Positions 1-7,835 of a DNA stretch of 45,967 nucleotides are shown in pieces. The DNA lies in contig JAAUUM010000009.1 of assembly GCA_012031565.1 (NCBI GenBank), positions 1 to 45,967 on the forward strand, read 5' to 3'. The DNA is from Synechococcaceae cyanobacterium SM2_3_2 (GTDB taxonomy: Bacteria > Cyanobacteriota > Cyanobacteriia > Thermostichales > Thermostichaceae). The position numbers and the translations under genes are program-made. Every line of letters begins with the position of its first letter. Positions within the stretch are counted from its first letter, which is position 1. Under the pieces are notes generated by a model that saw only the letters and a program-made list of their open reading frames with translations, did no database searches and was not told where the DNA came from.

Positions 1-789
1 GGGGGTGGCGTCATTGGCGATATGGCGGGCTTTGCGGCAGCGACGTGGTTACGAGGGATCCCGTTTGTGCAGGTGCCCACCTCGTTGCTGGCGATGGTGG
101 ATGCCTCCATTGGGGGCAAAACCGGAGTCAATCATCCCAAGGGCAAAAACCTGATTGGAGCCTTTCATCAGCCCCGCTTGGTTTGGATCGATCCTCATCT
201 GTTGTCCACATTGCCCGCCCGAGAGCTGCGTTCCGCCCTGGCTGAGGTGATTAAATATGGGGTGATTCAGGATGCCGAGCTATTTGCTTTCCTGGAAACT
301 TTGCCTCCCATATCTGGTTACAAAGACTATCCCCCCCAAGCCTTAGAACATTTATTGATCCGCTCTGCCGAATCGAAGGCTCAGGTGGTGCAAGCGGATG
401 AGAAAGAGGGAGGATTGCGGGCGATCTTGAACTATGGCCACACGCTGGGGCACGCTCTCGAAAGCGCCACCCATTATCGTCAGTACCTACACGGCGAAGC
501 CATCGCGGTCGGTATGGTGGGAGCCGGTGCCATTGCCGAGCTGATGGGCTGGTGGGATCCCGAATCGGCCCAGCGCCAAACCCAGCTGATCAAGCACTGT
601 GGATTGCCCAGCACTTGGCCCGAGGGGATCCCTTACGACATCATTCAGCAGGCGCTGCAAGCGGACAAAAAAGTTAAAGAGGGCAGCGTCAGATTTATCC
701 TGCCCACCCAAATTGGCAACGTGAAAATCACTGATCAGGTGAAGGACAGCACGATCCAACAGGCGCTAGAGCAAATCACGGCGCCTTGA
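1..789 (+). CDS. aroB: 3-dehydroquinate synthase, 5'-truncated by window edge
   Basis: Second step of the shikimate pathway: NAD- and metal-dependent cyclisation of DAHP to 3-dehydroquinate in the cytosol. The frame is open from base 1 ([13 protein letters not shown], the conserved glycine-rich segment), so the ATG at 22 in the ORF track is internal. About 263 of the usual ~360 residues are visible. They include the substrate/metal-site segments [20 protein letters not shown] and HGEAIAVGM, which supply the Glu and two His metal ligands. The N-terminal part of the NAD-binding domain lies outside the window. No sign of damage in the visible part. The next gene is convergent, so this is the end of its transcription unit. 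Confidence 0.95.
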   Translation, partial: GGGVIGDMAGFAAATWLRGIPFVQVPTSLLAMVDASIGGKTGVNHPKGKNLIGAFHQPRLVWIDPHLLSTLPARELRSALAEVIKYGVIQDAELFAFLETLPPISGYKDYPPQALEHLLIRSAESKAQVVQADEKEGGLRAILNYGHTLGHALESATHYRQYLHGEAIAVGMVGAGAIAELMGWWDPESAQRQTQLIKHCGLPSTWPEGIPYDIIQQALQADKKVKEGSVRFILPTQIGNVKITDQVKDSTIQQALEQITAP

Positions 790-822
790 GCCCTGATCCC
801 CTGTCAGAATTAGGTATCAAAT

Positions 823-1107
823 TCAGGTATCAAAGATAGCCAACTCAGCATCAGAACGACTGAGGGAATAGGGAAACGTCAGGGTCTTGGTGTTGCCGTC
901 AGGGTAGGTGTAGCGCACCCAGATTACCGCTTCTTCCAGACGGATCTCAGCTGACCATCGATCCGCCTTGCCCACAAAAGACCAGCGCTCAATCTCTCCG
1001 GGATCCCGTTGGCACCCCATCCGCACCAGCCAATTCTCTAACGTAACCAGAGGATGACTGTAGAGGGGCACATCGTCATCTGGCATCTTGATCGACTCAT
1101 CATCCAT
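823..1107 (-). CDS. DUF3143 family protein
   Basis: Small acidic-to-neutral cyanobacterial protein (about 94 aa) of unknown function. The pattern PLxxLENWLxxMG...RWSFVGKADRWSAEI...VIWVRYTYPDG fits my memory of DUF3143, which is restricted to cyanobacteria and often sits next to a J-domain gene, as here (the J-domain gene is 66 bp upstream on the same strand). I prefer ATG 1107 over the GTG at 1110 because a GAGGTGGGG purine tract lies just upstream. No signal peptide or membrane segment. A role as a partner of the adjacent J-protein is an inference from synteny only. Confidence 0.75.
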   Translation of the reverse strand: MDDESIKMPDDDVPLYSHPLVTLENWLVRMGCQRDPGEIERWSFVGKADRWSAEIRLEEAVIWVRYTYPDGNTKTLTFPYSLSRSDAELAIFDT

Positions 1108-1173
1108 CACATCCCCACCTCAGTCGTTATTAGTCGTTAGATTGTAGTCATTAAATGAGCTAACTCCTTATCT

Positions 1174-1599
1174 CTAGGCTAACCCTTGCTGCACCCAGGC
1201 CAAAGCTCCCACCAAAAGTAGGCAGGCGGCAAAAGTTCCCCCCATCAACAGCAGCGCAAAAAGTTCAGTTCCAGACAGGGGACGGGTCTTGATCACATCG
1301 CCACCTCCAAGGGGATCCCTCAGACTTGCATCAGGGATCCCGTTGATTCGCTGGCCGAGGTAGTGCGCCCTCAGCAGCGCGTCATACTGGGCTTTCTGGA
1401 CAGGATTGGTCAACGTAATGTAAGCTTCCTGAATATCTTGAAACCGGCGTACCGCCACATCAGGATCCAGCACAGACGTATCGGGATGATAGCGTTTGCT
1501 CATGCGCCGATAGGCCCGCCGAATCTCTGGGGGGGAAGCCCAAATGGGAATCTCCAGTCTCTGATAGTAAGACTCGCCAGTGCTTTCCACAGCTTTCAA
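1174..1599 (-). CDS. J-domain protein with C-terminal membrane anchor
   Basis: Type III DnaJ-like co-chaperone, 141 aa. The N-terminal J-domain (residues ~10-75) reads SYYQRLEIPIWASPPEIRRAYRRMSKRYHPD, with the HPD tripeptide needed to stimulate Hsp70/DnaK ATPase. There is no G/F-rich or zinc-finger region, so this is a dedicated adaptor and not a general DnaJ. Residues ~112-135 (LFALLLMGGTFAACLLLVGALAW) form one transmembrane helix, which probably tethers the J-domain to a membrane. The start is a TTG (GTG 1590 is an alternative); there is no ATG before the J-domain. It is followed by the DUF3143 gene on the same strand, probably as a two-gene unit. Confidence 0.85.
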   Translation of the reverse strand: MKAVESTGESYYQRLEIPIWASPPEIRRAYRRMSKRYHPDTSVLDPDVAVRRFQDIQEAYITLTNPVQKAQYDALLRAHYLGQRINGIPDASLRDPLGGGDVIKTRPLSGTELFALLLMGGTFAACLLLVGALAWVQQGLA

Positions 1600-1651
1600 A
1601 CAACAAATTCAAAAAACAAAAAAGTCCACCAACAGGCTCACTGACGTTGAG

Positions 1652-1691
1652 TTGAGATAGCTGCATTGAGATAGCTGCATTGAGGTAGGTG
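1652..1691. repeat. 14-bp tandem repeat, 2.8 copies
   Basis: TTGAGATAGCTGCA occurs at 1652-1665 and 1666-1679 exactly, then a degenerate third copy (TTGAGGTAGGTG). It lies between the rpmF start region and the J-domain gene start, with no ORF of its own. Confidence 0.85.
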
Positions 1692-1741
1692 TTGATCAAA
1701 GTGGGCTGATTAAACCTATTCTCTGGACTTATTCCCTGCGC

Positions 1742-1924
1742 TTAGCTCTCTTCGTCAGCCTCATCTGCCGCTGCATTAGGGTAGTAGAAACTGGTGTTGC
1801 GCTCGGTCAAAATCGAACGCCCCAATGACATGGCTCTGGCGGCTTGAGCATCGGCTTTGCGTAGCCAACCGGCATAACGGCGGCGACTTCTCGCCTTCGA
1901 CATCTTCTTCTTAGGAACAGCCAT
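1742..1924 (-). CDS. rpmF: 50S ribosomal protein L32
   Basis: Large-subunit ribosomal protein, 60 aa. The start MAVPKKKMSKARSRRRYAGW is the canonical bacterial L32 N-terminus. The segment AQAARAMSLGRSILTERNTSFYYPN and an acidic tail are as seen in cyanobacterial and plastid L32, which lack the four-cysteine zinc site of some bacterial forms. It reads away from the divergent 2133 gene. The ~200-bp divergent gap must hold both promoters. Confidence 0.95.
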   Translation of the reverse strand: MAVPKKKMSKARSRRRYAGWLRKADAQAARAMSLGRSILTERNTSFYYPNAAADEADEES

Positions 1925-2132
1925 GAGAACAACGGGATAGGTGGGCAGATCAGCAGATCATTTTGAGCCTAACAATCCTAGCAAGACTCTGAGAATTGCC
2001 CCAAGTTTTTTTGCTTAGATTCTGAGGCAGTCATTTTGTAAACATTCGTTAAGAGTTTGCCGTCATCCTGTCCACAGGGCTATGCTGGGCAGCATATTCA
2101 TACCTGGAACACAGAAAGAACCCATTCCTTTT

Positions 2133-2624
2133 ATGAGCGACCAGGCGGAGACCCCCCCCATGCAGCGAACCTCTATTCCAGCAGCAGTTCGGGCAGGCAT
2201 CGATAGTTCGACTTCAGAGCAGCTGAACTCAGTGGTTCGATCTGTGACCACACCTGCTGATCTTGCTGTCGATCTCGTGGATCCCAGCCAAAGCCCTGAG
2301 GATGAGTCTGCAAGCAAGCAAAAGGTAACGCTGTATCTGCCAGCCGCCCTCTATCGCCAGCTCAAAACCCGTGCCGCAGTGGAGATGGAAACCATGTCGG
2401 CGGTCACAGAAAAGGCTCTGCACTTTCTGATCGAGCATCCCGAAACGGTCGAAGGTGTGATGGGTCGTACCCACCAGTTGCACCATTGCCCTGCTTGCGC
2501 CCACCCCTTTGTGATTCAGGGGGATGAAGTGGTCTCCGTTCAGTCTTCCCCCCGCTCCGGCTGGATCCTTGACGACGACTGGGACTCAATCCCCCATGAG
2601 CAAGACAAGTTAGTCACCTGTTAG
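2133..2624 (+). CDS. Ribbon-helix-helix-like protein with a CPxC motif
   Basis: Unrecognised protein of about 163 aa. The middle part (SKQKVTLYLPAALYRQLKTRAAVEMETMSAVTEKALHFLIEHPE) has the strand-helix-helix pattern of CopG/Arc-type DNA-binding domains, as used by antitoxins and plasmid repressors. The C-terminal part has HHCPACAHPFVIQGDEVV, one CPxC pair reminiscent of half a zinc ribbon. Start chosen at ATG 2133 (MSDQAETPP); ATG 2082 and 2160 are alternatives. It sits 93 bp upstream of ycf46 on the same strand and may be co-transcribed with it. No toxin-like partner is next to it, so a toxin-antitoxin role is not supported. Confidence 0.6.
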   Translation: MSDQAETPPMQRTSIPAAVRAGIDSSTSEQLNSVVRSVTTPADLAVDLVDPSQSPEDESASKQKVTLYLPAALYRQLKTRAAVEMETMSAVTEKALHFLIEHPETVEGVMGRTHQLHHCPACAHPFVIQGDEVVSVQSSPRSGWILDDDWDSIPHEQDKLVTC

Positions 2625-2717
2625 TCCTTCACTGACAAGATAAATCAGCCCAATAAATCAGCTCATTGTCCATTGCTATCCACTTGTTCCATTGCCGCCC
2701 ACTTGTAGAGATGAGCC

Positions 2718-4229
2718 ATGCGAGAACTCGAAGTCCTCTTAAAAGCTCAATATCCTCTCATCTACCTGCAAACGCCGGAAGAGGAACGGGCAGAGCACGT
2801 TTTGGCTAACATTGGCAAGCGGATCCAGCCTCTGCGGCGACTGTTTGTTTGGACAGTGACTCACGGGATCATGGAATATGGCAACCCTCGCAGCCTGACT
2901 CAGCACAATACCCAATCTCCTCAACCTGCAATTCAGTGGGCAATGGAGCAAAAGGAGCCGGGTATCTTTGTTTTCAAAGACCTGCATGACTTTTTGGACA
3001 ATGCTGAAGTGAAGCGGTGGCTGCGGGATGCGGTGGCCAGTCTCAAGGGTACCTACAAATCCATCGTCCTGATGTCGCCGATCCAGGTGATCCCGATTGA
3101 ACTCGAAAAAGACGTGGCAGTGGTGGACTTTCCCTTGCCTGACATGGTGGCAATTGATCGGGTCATGCATCGTCAGTTGGAGCAGGTCTCTCCGGGGATC
3201 CATCTCAGTAGCGAGTCCCGCGAAAAATTGGTCAAGGCCGCTCTGGGACTAACTTTGGACGAAGCCGAAAAAGTCTACCGCAAAGCCACGGTGGTAGCGG
3301 GATCCCTGACGGAGCGCGAGGTCGATGTGGTTCTGTCTGAGAAAAAGCAACTGATCCGCCGCAATGGCATCCTGGAATTTATCGAGGATGTGGAATCCAT
3401 CGACTCGGTGGGTGGCCTGGAAGAATTGAAGCGATGGCTGATGCAGCGATCAGGGGCCTTTACCGAACGAGCCCGTGAATATGGCCTGCCCCAGCCCAAA
3501 GGGATGCTGATTTTGGGGGTGCCCGGTTGCGGCAAGTCGATGATTGCCAAGACCACCGCCCGTCTCTGGGGATTGCCCCTCCTGCGGCTGGATATGGGCC
3601 GTATCTACGATGGATCCACTGTTGGCAAGTCTGAGGCTAACCTGCGCAATGCCCTCAAAACCGCTGAATCCTTATCCCCTGCCATTCTGTTCATCGACGA
3701 GCTGGATAAAGCCTTTGGCGGCTCTGCTGGCTCTGCCGATTCGGATGGGGGTACCTCCAGCCGGATCTTCGGTTCTTTTCTGACCTGGATGCAGGAGAAA
3801 AAGTCGCCGGTCTTTGTGATGGCCACCGCCAACCGCGTGGATAAGTTGCCTGGAGAGTTCTTGCGTAAGGGCCGCTTTGATGAGATTTTCTTTGTGGATC
3901 TGCCCAATGTCAGCGAACGGCATGACATTTTCAAGATTCACCTGGAAAAACGCCGCCGGGATATCGAACGTTTCGATCTCGAACAGCTCTCACGCGCCTG
4001 TGATGGCTTTTCCGGTGCCGAAATCGAACAAGTTTTGATCGCTGCGATGTACGAATCCTTCGCCCAAAATCGAGAGTTTACCCAGCTCGATGTCCTAGCA
4101 GCGACGAAGTCTACTCAACCCCTCTCCCGTACCATGACGGAACAGGTGTCGGCGTTGAGAGAGTGGGCACAACAGCGTGCTCGACCTGCCGCCACATCGG
4201 TGGCCGACTATCAAAGGATGGAGTTTTAG
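2718..4229 (+). CDS. ycf46: Ycf46-type AAA+ ATPase
   Basis: AAA+ ATPase of the plastid/cyanobacterial Ycf46 family, 503 aa, full length. The N-terminal ~230 residues form the family-specific domain (MRELEVLLKAQYPLIYLQTPEEERA). The AAA module follows: Walker A GVPGCGKS (~residue 266), Walker B AILFIDELDKAFGG (~322), sensor region MATANRVDKL, and arginine-finger stretch LRKGRFDEIFFVDLP, all intact. The C-terminal helical lid contains DGFSGAEIEQVL. Family knowledge: the Synechocystis homolog has been connected with regulation of CO2 uptake, and the AAA core resembles FtsH/CDC48 without a protease domain. Gene order RHH-like protein - ycf46 - ycf35 suggests a local cluster, but the 145-bp gap to ycf35 may hold a separate promoter. 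Confidence 0.93.
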   Translation: MRELEVLLKAQYPLIYLQTPEEERAEHVLANIGKRIQPLRRLFVWTVTHGIMEYGNPRSLTQHNTQSPQPAIQWAMEQKEPGIFVFKDLHDFLDNAEVKRWLRDAVASLKGTYKSIVLMSPIQVIPIELEKDVAVVDFPLPDMVAIDRVMHRQLEQVSPGIHLSSESREKLVKAALGLTLDEAEKVYRKATVVAGSLTEREVDVVLSEKKQLIRRNGILEFIEDVESIDSVGGLEELKRWLMQRSGAFTERAREYGLPQPKGMLILGVPGCGKSMIAKTTARLWGLPLLRLDMGRIYDGSTVGKSEANLRNALKTAESLSPAILFIDELDKAFGGSAGSADSDGGTSSRIFGSFLTWMQEKKSPVFVMATANRVDKLPGEFLRKGRFDEIFFVDLPNVSERHDIFKIHLEKRRRDIERFDLEQLSRACDGFSGAEIEQVLIAAMYESFAQNREFTQLDVLAATKSTQPLSRTMTEQVSALREWAQQRARPAATSVADYQRMEF

Positions 4230-4246
4230 AGGAAAACCGTTTTAGG

Positions 4247-4273
4247 TTGAGGGCAACACCAAACCAGTACAAT
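4247..4273 (+). promoter_or_regulatory. Possible sigma-70-type promoter for ycf35
   Basis: TTGAGG and TACAAT are separated by 15 bp in the 145-bp gap before ycf35. The -10 match is good, but the spacer is two bases shorter than the optimum. Weak prediction. Confidence 0.3.
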
Positions 4274-4374
4274 CCCGGCCAGGAAGAAAACTGATACTTG
4301 GTGAAGACCTCAACCCAGGGCTTTGGCCCTCCGACTCTTGTCCTACCCCTTTTATTTCTCTAGGAGAGAACATC

Positions 4375-4725
4375 ATGTCTCATTTTAGCACCCTTCGTAC
4401 CAAAATCACCGAAGCCGCCACCTTGCAGCAATCCCTGCGGGATCTGGGCTTCACGGTTCAGCAAAATGCTGATGTGCGCGGCTACAACAACCAGCGTGTC
4501 CGGGCCGACATTGTGGCGGTCTTGGAAGGCGAGTATGACCTGGGCTGGTCTCAGAATCCTGATGGATCCTACGATTTGATCGCGGATTTGTGGGGTGTGG
4601 CCAAAAAGCACAACCAGACCGAGCTGATCAACTCCATCAACCAGAAGTACGCCGTCAATAAGACCTTGGCCGAAGTCAAGCGTCCTGGTCTCAGCAACGC
4701 CAATGTCAAAGTGGTGATGCACTAA
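4375..4725 (+). CDS. ycf35: Ycf35 / DUF1257 family protein
   Basis: Small soluble protein (116 aa) conserved in cyanobacteria and red-lineage plastids; biochemical function unknown. Recognised by the start MSHFSTLRTKI, the segment ADIVAVLEGEYDLGWSQNPDGSYDLIADLWGV and the C-terminal YAVNKTLAEVKRPGL. Full length for the family. A clear Shine-Dalgarno (CTAGGAGAGAACATC) precedes the ATG. A hairpin with a T tract about 55 bp after the stop ends the unit. It lies next to ycf46, which also has an unexplained, photosynthesis-linked distribution. Confidence 0.9.
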   Translation: MSHFSTLRTKITEAATLQQSLRDLGFTVQQNADVRGYNNQRVRADIVAVLEGEYDLGWSQNPDGSYDLIADLWGVAKKHNQTELINSINQKYAVNKTLAEVKRPGLSNANVKVVMH

Positions 4726-4778
4726 TCTGGCCAGAATCCCTCTGGGTTCTTCTGTTGTGTTGTTTCTTGAGCTTGTGG

Positions 4779-4805
4779 GGGGTTGCCTTTGGGTGGCCCC
4801 TTTTT
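4779..4805 (+). terminator. Rho-independent terminator after ycf35
   Basis: GGGGTTGCC (4779-4787) pairs with GGTGGCCCC (4792-4800) through a TTTG loop: nine pairs including G-U wobbles. Five Ts follow directly. Confidence 0.7.
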
Positions 4806-4940
4806 CATGATGATATTCATGAAGATATTCAAGATGATAGGGATGTGGTTGGCGATAGCAGGTAGTGCTTGCCCAGTCATGGCCCAGGTTGAAATCCAGA
4901 GCTGAGGCTGTCTTAGGATAGATAAGGCATAGATAAGACA

Positions 4941-5564
4941 GTGACACGACACGAGGATCCATTGGTGCTGACACTCAGCGATGCACAAGATTGGCTTAGC
5001 CAAGTGGTCTGGTTGGATTACAAGCTGGCGGTGGCCTTGTCGGTGATCGCCCCTCTGTTGCTATTGGGCTGGGCTGCTGTGGTGCGGCTGCAACCTTTGC
5101 TGGCGCTGATGATCATTTATTGGCGGGTTTCCAGTCTGTTGGCGGTGACGGTGTATCTGATGATTGCCGAATTTCCGGTGAGTTTTATGACAGGGACGGC
5201 GGCCCGAGCCTTGATCCCCGCTTGCCTCTGGTTTTGGGACGACCTGAGCCAAGGGATCCTGTTGGCGGGGGGATCCCTGAGCCGGATCTTTCGCTGGTGG
5301 CGTTGGCTGGTGACGGGCTACATGGGGGCGGGTTTTCTGCTATCTCTGGGCTTTTTGCCCTGTGCTTTTCAGCAACGGTTGGACGCCACCTGTCGGATCT
5401 GGTTAGAGCCGCCCTTGATGTTTCGCCAAATCTTCCACCCCACCATCCCCGTGGAAAACCTGGGCCTAGTCGGGATCCTCGGATTGCTGGCCTATGTGCT
5501 CTACAGCCTCTATTTTGGTTGGCGACTGCGGCGGGGTGACTTTGATAAGTATCCAGAAGGATAA
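4941..5564 (+). CDS. DUF3177 family membrane protein
   Basis: Polytopic membrane protein, 207 aa, function unknown. The N-terminal part (VVWLDYKLAVALSVIAPLLLLGWAAVVRLQPLLALMIIYWRVSSLLAVTVYLMIAEFPVSFMTG) matches my recollection of the cyanobacterial DUF3177 family. About four hydrophobic segments are visible: residues ~28-47, 50-80, 120-145 and 175-195. GTG 4941 is the longest start and no strong ribosome site distinguishes it. It is followed after 44 bp by the small 5609 gene on the same strand, likely an operon. Confidence 0.75.
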   Translation: MTRHEDPLVLTLSDAQDWLSQVVWLDYKLAVALSVIAPLLLLGWAAVVRLQPLLALMIIYWRVSSLLAVTVYLMIAEFPVSFMTGTAARALIPACLWFWDDLSQGILLAGGSLSRIFRWWRWLVTGYMGAGFLLSLGFLPCAFQQRLDATCRIWLEPPLMFRQIFHPTIPVENLGLVGILGLLAYVLYSLYFGWRLRRGDFDKYPEG

Positions 5565-5608
5565 CCCCAGCAGGAAAAACCCAAAAGGAACAACCCAGCA
5601 GGAAAAAC

Positions 5609-5935
5609 ATGCAATCTCTCCCCTGGCCACAGGCTCTGGAACGCTACAGTCAACGGATCCCATCGGAGGCCCTGCGGGTACAGATTCGGATGGACGGAGA
5701 GGATGACTGCGTGCTGATCTACAAGGGCTTTAGCAGCTCTCTGATGCGGGCCACCCCTGCCAGTGCTGACGAGTCTGTCATTCCTTTAGCCGCTACGTTG
5801 ATTGGGCTGGAAAGGCTCCGGGCACCTCTGGATCCGCTCAACCCGGAAGTGTTGGCCACCTATCAGGATCCCGAAGCGGTGCGGGCACTGTTGCGAGAGC
5901 AGGGGATGGATCCCTCAGGATTGGTGAATGTCTAG
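5609..5935 (+). CDS. Conserved small cyanobacterial protein (DUF7734-like)
   Basis: 108-aa soluble protein. The block DDCVLIYKGFSSSLMRATPASADESVIPLAATLIGLERLRAPLDPLNPEVL resembles a small family conserved in cyanobacteria and plant plastids (I believe DUF7734; unverified). A Shine-Dalgarno-like AGGA lies 6 bp before the ATG, inside the second copy of a local duplication (CCCAGCAGGAAAAAC). Follows the DUF3177 gene by 44 bp and converges on the thioredoxin gene with only 9 bp between stops. Function unknown. Confidence 0.65.
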   Translation: MQSLPWPQALERYSQRIPSEALRVQIRMDGEDDCVLIYKGFSSSLMRATPASADESVIPLAATLIGLERLRAPLDPLNPEVLATYQDPEAVRALLREQGMDPSGLVNV

Positions 5936-5944
5936 CTCAGACCT

Positions 5945-6265
5945 CTAGGCCACCGCTTGCCGCAACCGTTGGAGCAGGTCAGCAGGGCGCAACACCCCCT
6001 CGATCCGGTCAATGGGCTGGCCTCCCTTAAATAGGATCAAGGTGGGCAGGGCGCTGATCTGCCAGTCGGAGGCGATAGCAGGGTACTTCTCGGTGTCCAC
6101 TTTGACGATTGATACCTCATCCCCAATGCCACTCTTGACTTCTTCTAAGACGGTGGCCATCAACCGGCAAGGGCCACACCAGGAAGCATAGAAATCCACC
6201 AGGATCGGCGTTTTGGATCCCGCAATCATCTCGGCAAAACTGTTGAACTTTTGATGCTGTGCCAT
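5945..6265 (-). CDS. Thioredoxin, y-type
   Basis: Dithiol-disulfide oxidoreductase of 106 aa in the thioredoxin fold. The active site is FYASWCGPCRLM, with the cis-proline segment ALPTLILFKGG. The N-terminal pattern (KFNSFAEMIAGSKTPILVDFYASWCGPC) and VDTEKYPAIASDWQISALPT resemble y-type thioredoxins of cyanobacteria and chloroplasts (TrxQ of Synechocystis), which act in antioxidant reduction of peroxiredoxins. Start set at ATG 6265, not the track start at 6337, because AGAAGGG lies 6 bp upstream and MAQHQKF matches the usual N-terminus. Confidence 0.9.
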   Translation of the reverse strand: MAQHQKFNSFAEMIAGSKTPILVDFYASWCGPCRLMATVLEEVKSGIGDEVSIVKVDTEKYPAIASDWQISALPTLILFKGGQPIDRIEGVLRPADLLQRLRQAVA

Positions 6266-6529
6266 GGTTTCCCTTCTAAATAGTAGGCTCCCAATAGTTA
6301 GGCGGACGGCAACATGCGACTCAGCACTCAATCCCAATCAGCATATGCCTCAACCCTAGAGCTAAAACTCAATCATAAGCTGGCTCAAGCCTGGATCCCG
6401 TGGGGTTTAGAGTATCTTCGCATCCGGCGGGTCTGTCAGCCCCAAAGCTTCTCAAGAGCGGCTTTACAATGAAATGAGGTAAAAATTGAAATGAGATAAC
6501 AATTCATTGAGTCTTTATTGGGAGCATCT

Positions 6530-7039
6530 TTGACCTTGGCTGATTCTTCGCACTCCAACTCCACTGCAACCGCTTCAGTGCCTGCCACTCTGGCCAAGAT
6601 CGTTCAACGTTTTCAGAGGGCTGAGTTACCCAAGCGGAAATATGAATTATTGCTCGCCTATGCCAAGCGACTGGATCCCCTGCCAGAAGACGATCACCGC
6701 GAGGAATACAAGGTGGCGGGGTGTACCTCTCAGGTCTGGATCACCAGCCAGTGTGCCGATGGGCAAGTCCAGTTTTTTGGCGACTCAGACTCCCAGTTGG
6801 TCAAAGGGTTGGTGGCGGTGTTGGTGGAAGGCTTGAGTGGGCTTTCGCCGGCAGAAGTGGTGCAGGTGCCAGCTGAGTTTATCCAAGATACGGGCCTCAA
6901 CGTCAGCCTCACCCCCTCCCGCACCAATGGCTTCTACAACATTCTCAAAACCATGAAGCAACGGGCTTTAGGCTATGCCGCCCAAGGGATCCCTAGCCCA
7001 GATCAGGGGGAAGTGCTGGGATGCCAAGATGTGCCTTGA
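6530..7039 (+). CDS. sufE: SufE-like sulfur acceptor / Fe-S assembly protein
   Basis: SufE accepts persulfide sulfur from the cysteine desulfurase SufS and boosts its activity during Fe-S cluster assembly. About 169 aa. The family core is clear: KIVQRFQRAELPKRKYELLLAYAKRLDPLP, then EYKVAGCTSQVWI, where the Cys in VAGCTSQVW is the sulfur acceptor, and GLSGLSPAEVVQVPAEFIQDTGLNVSLTPSRTNGFYNI. No ATG is available. TTG 6530 is chosen because GGGAG lies 5 bp upstream; TTG 6518 is the longer alternative. It stands alone, not in a sufBCDS operon, as is common in cyanobacteria. Confidence 0.9.
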   Translation: MTLADSSHSNSTATASVPATLAKIVQRFQRAELPKRKYELLLAYAKRLDPLPEDDHREEYKVAGCTSQVWITSQCADGQVQFFGDSDSQLVKGLVAVLVEGLSGLSPAEVVQVPAEFIQDTGLNVSLTPSRTNGFYNILKTMKQRALGYAAQGIPSPDQGEVLGCQDVP

Positions 7040-7173
7040 GGATCGAGCTGCCTTCGAGCCACTGGAACGTGAATAATTGCTCTATAACTCTGGGATCCCT
7101 GGCCAATCAGAGGATCCTGGATGACCAAGGGCTGGTTTTTTGCTAAACCAGAAGCATGATTGTGCCTATCGAT

Positions 7174-7242
7174 TTGTCCATCAATTGTGCTTGTCCATCA
7201 ATTGTGCTCATCGATTGTGTCCATCAATATGCCCATCAATAT
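7174..7242. repeat. Degenerate tandem repeat upstream of rsfS
   Basis: Two exact copies of TTGTCCATCAATTGTGC (7174-7190, 7191-7207) run into three shorter variants built on CATCAAT/CATCGAT. Together with the 15-bp array at 7326 this fills most of the 360-bp gap between sufE and rsfS. No gene is supported in the gap. Confidence 0.8.
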
Positions 7243-7325
7243 ATTGACCCCATCATTTGCACTCTGGGTTTGTGTCCCACCTTCGCAGGGTGATGGCCGC
7301 TCAGAGGTTGCGTTGTTCCACGGAT

Positions 7326-7370
7326 TCTGATGTTGCTAGTTCTGATGTTGCTAGTTCTGATGTTGCTAGT
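7326..7370. repeat. 15-bp tandem repeat, 3 perfect copies
   Basis: TCTGATGTTGCTAGT is repeated exactly three times, ending 30-45 bp before the rsfS start. The unit length is a multiple of three, so it produces the spurious SDVAS repeats of the overlapping track ORF 7257-7571. Confidence 0.9.
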
Positions 7371-7399
7371 GTTGATCGTTCTCTCTGCCCTAAATCATT

Positions 7400-7804
7400 T
7401 TGGAGACTAACTCATTGCGTCAGATTATTCCTTCCCCTAACACCTTTGACGATTTTACCTATCGCCTTGCCCTCGCCGCCGTTGAGGCTGCATCTGATCG
7501 AAAAGCTGGAGAGATCCTCCTGCTGGATGTGCAAGACATTTCCACCCTGGCGGACTATTTTTTGCTGGTGACGGGCTACTCCACTACGCAGGTTCGAGCC
7601 ATCGCCAACGCCATTCAAGACAAGCTGTTAGAGCAAGAAAGCCAAACTCCTCGCCACATTGAAGGGTTACAATCTTCCACCTGGATCCTGCTGGACTATT
7701 CCGACGTGATTATTCATGTCCTGACGCCTCAAGAGCGGGAGTTTTATGATCTGGACACCTTCTGGAGTGAGGCCCGTCCTGTGGATTTGCCCATTGCCGG
7801 GTGA
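7400..7804 (+). CDS. rsfS: Ribosome silencing factor RsfS (Iojap/YbeB family)
   Basis: Binds ribosomal protein uL14 and blocks subunit joining, lowering translation under nutrient stress. About 134 aa with the whole family core: ALAAVEAASDRKAGEILLLDVQDISTLADYFLLVTGYSTTQVRAIANAI and GSSTWILLDY-type sequence (here LQSSTWILLDYSDVIIHVLTPQEREFYDLDTFW). The start is uncertain: TTG 7400 is the longest, while TTG 7415 has GGAG 9 bp upstream and may be the true one. Preceded by a repeat-filled 360-bp gap and convergent with the histidine kinase gene. Confidence 0.92.
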   Translation: METNSLRQIIPSPNTFDDFTYRLALAAVEAASDRKAGEILLLDVQDISTLADYFLLVTGYSTTQVRAIANAIQDKLLEQESQTPRHIEGLQSSTWILLDYSDVIIHVLTPQEREFYDLDTFWSEARPVDLPIAG

Positions 7805-7835
7805 TGTGGTGGGGGGGATCCGGGATGGACAATGC

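Noticed and set aside
4360-4974. 204-aa minus-strand ORF over ycf35
   Set aside because: Mirror of ycf35 in the antisense frame; the plus strand has the family match and a good ribosome site.
7174-7370. Possible CRISPR array
   Set aside because: Units are directly adjacent with no spacers, and no cas genes are present.
7257-7571. Track ORF with SDVASSDVASSDVAS repeats
   Set aside because: It is the translation of the 15-bp tandem DNA repeat and then overlaps rsfS out of frame; no protein-like character elsewhere.
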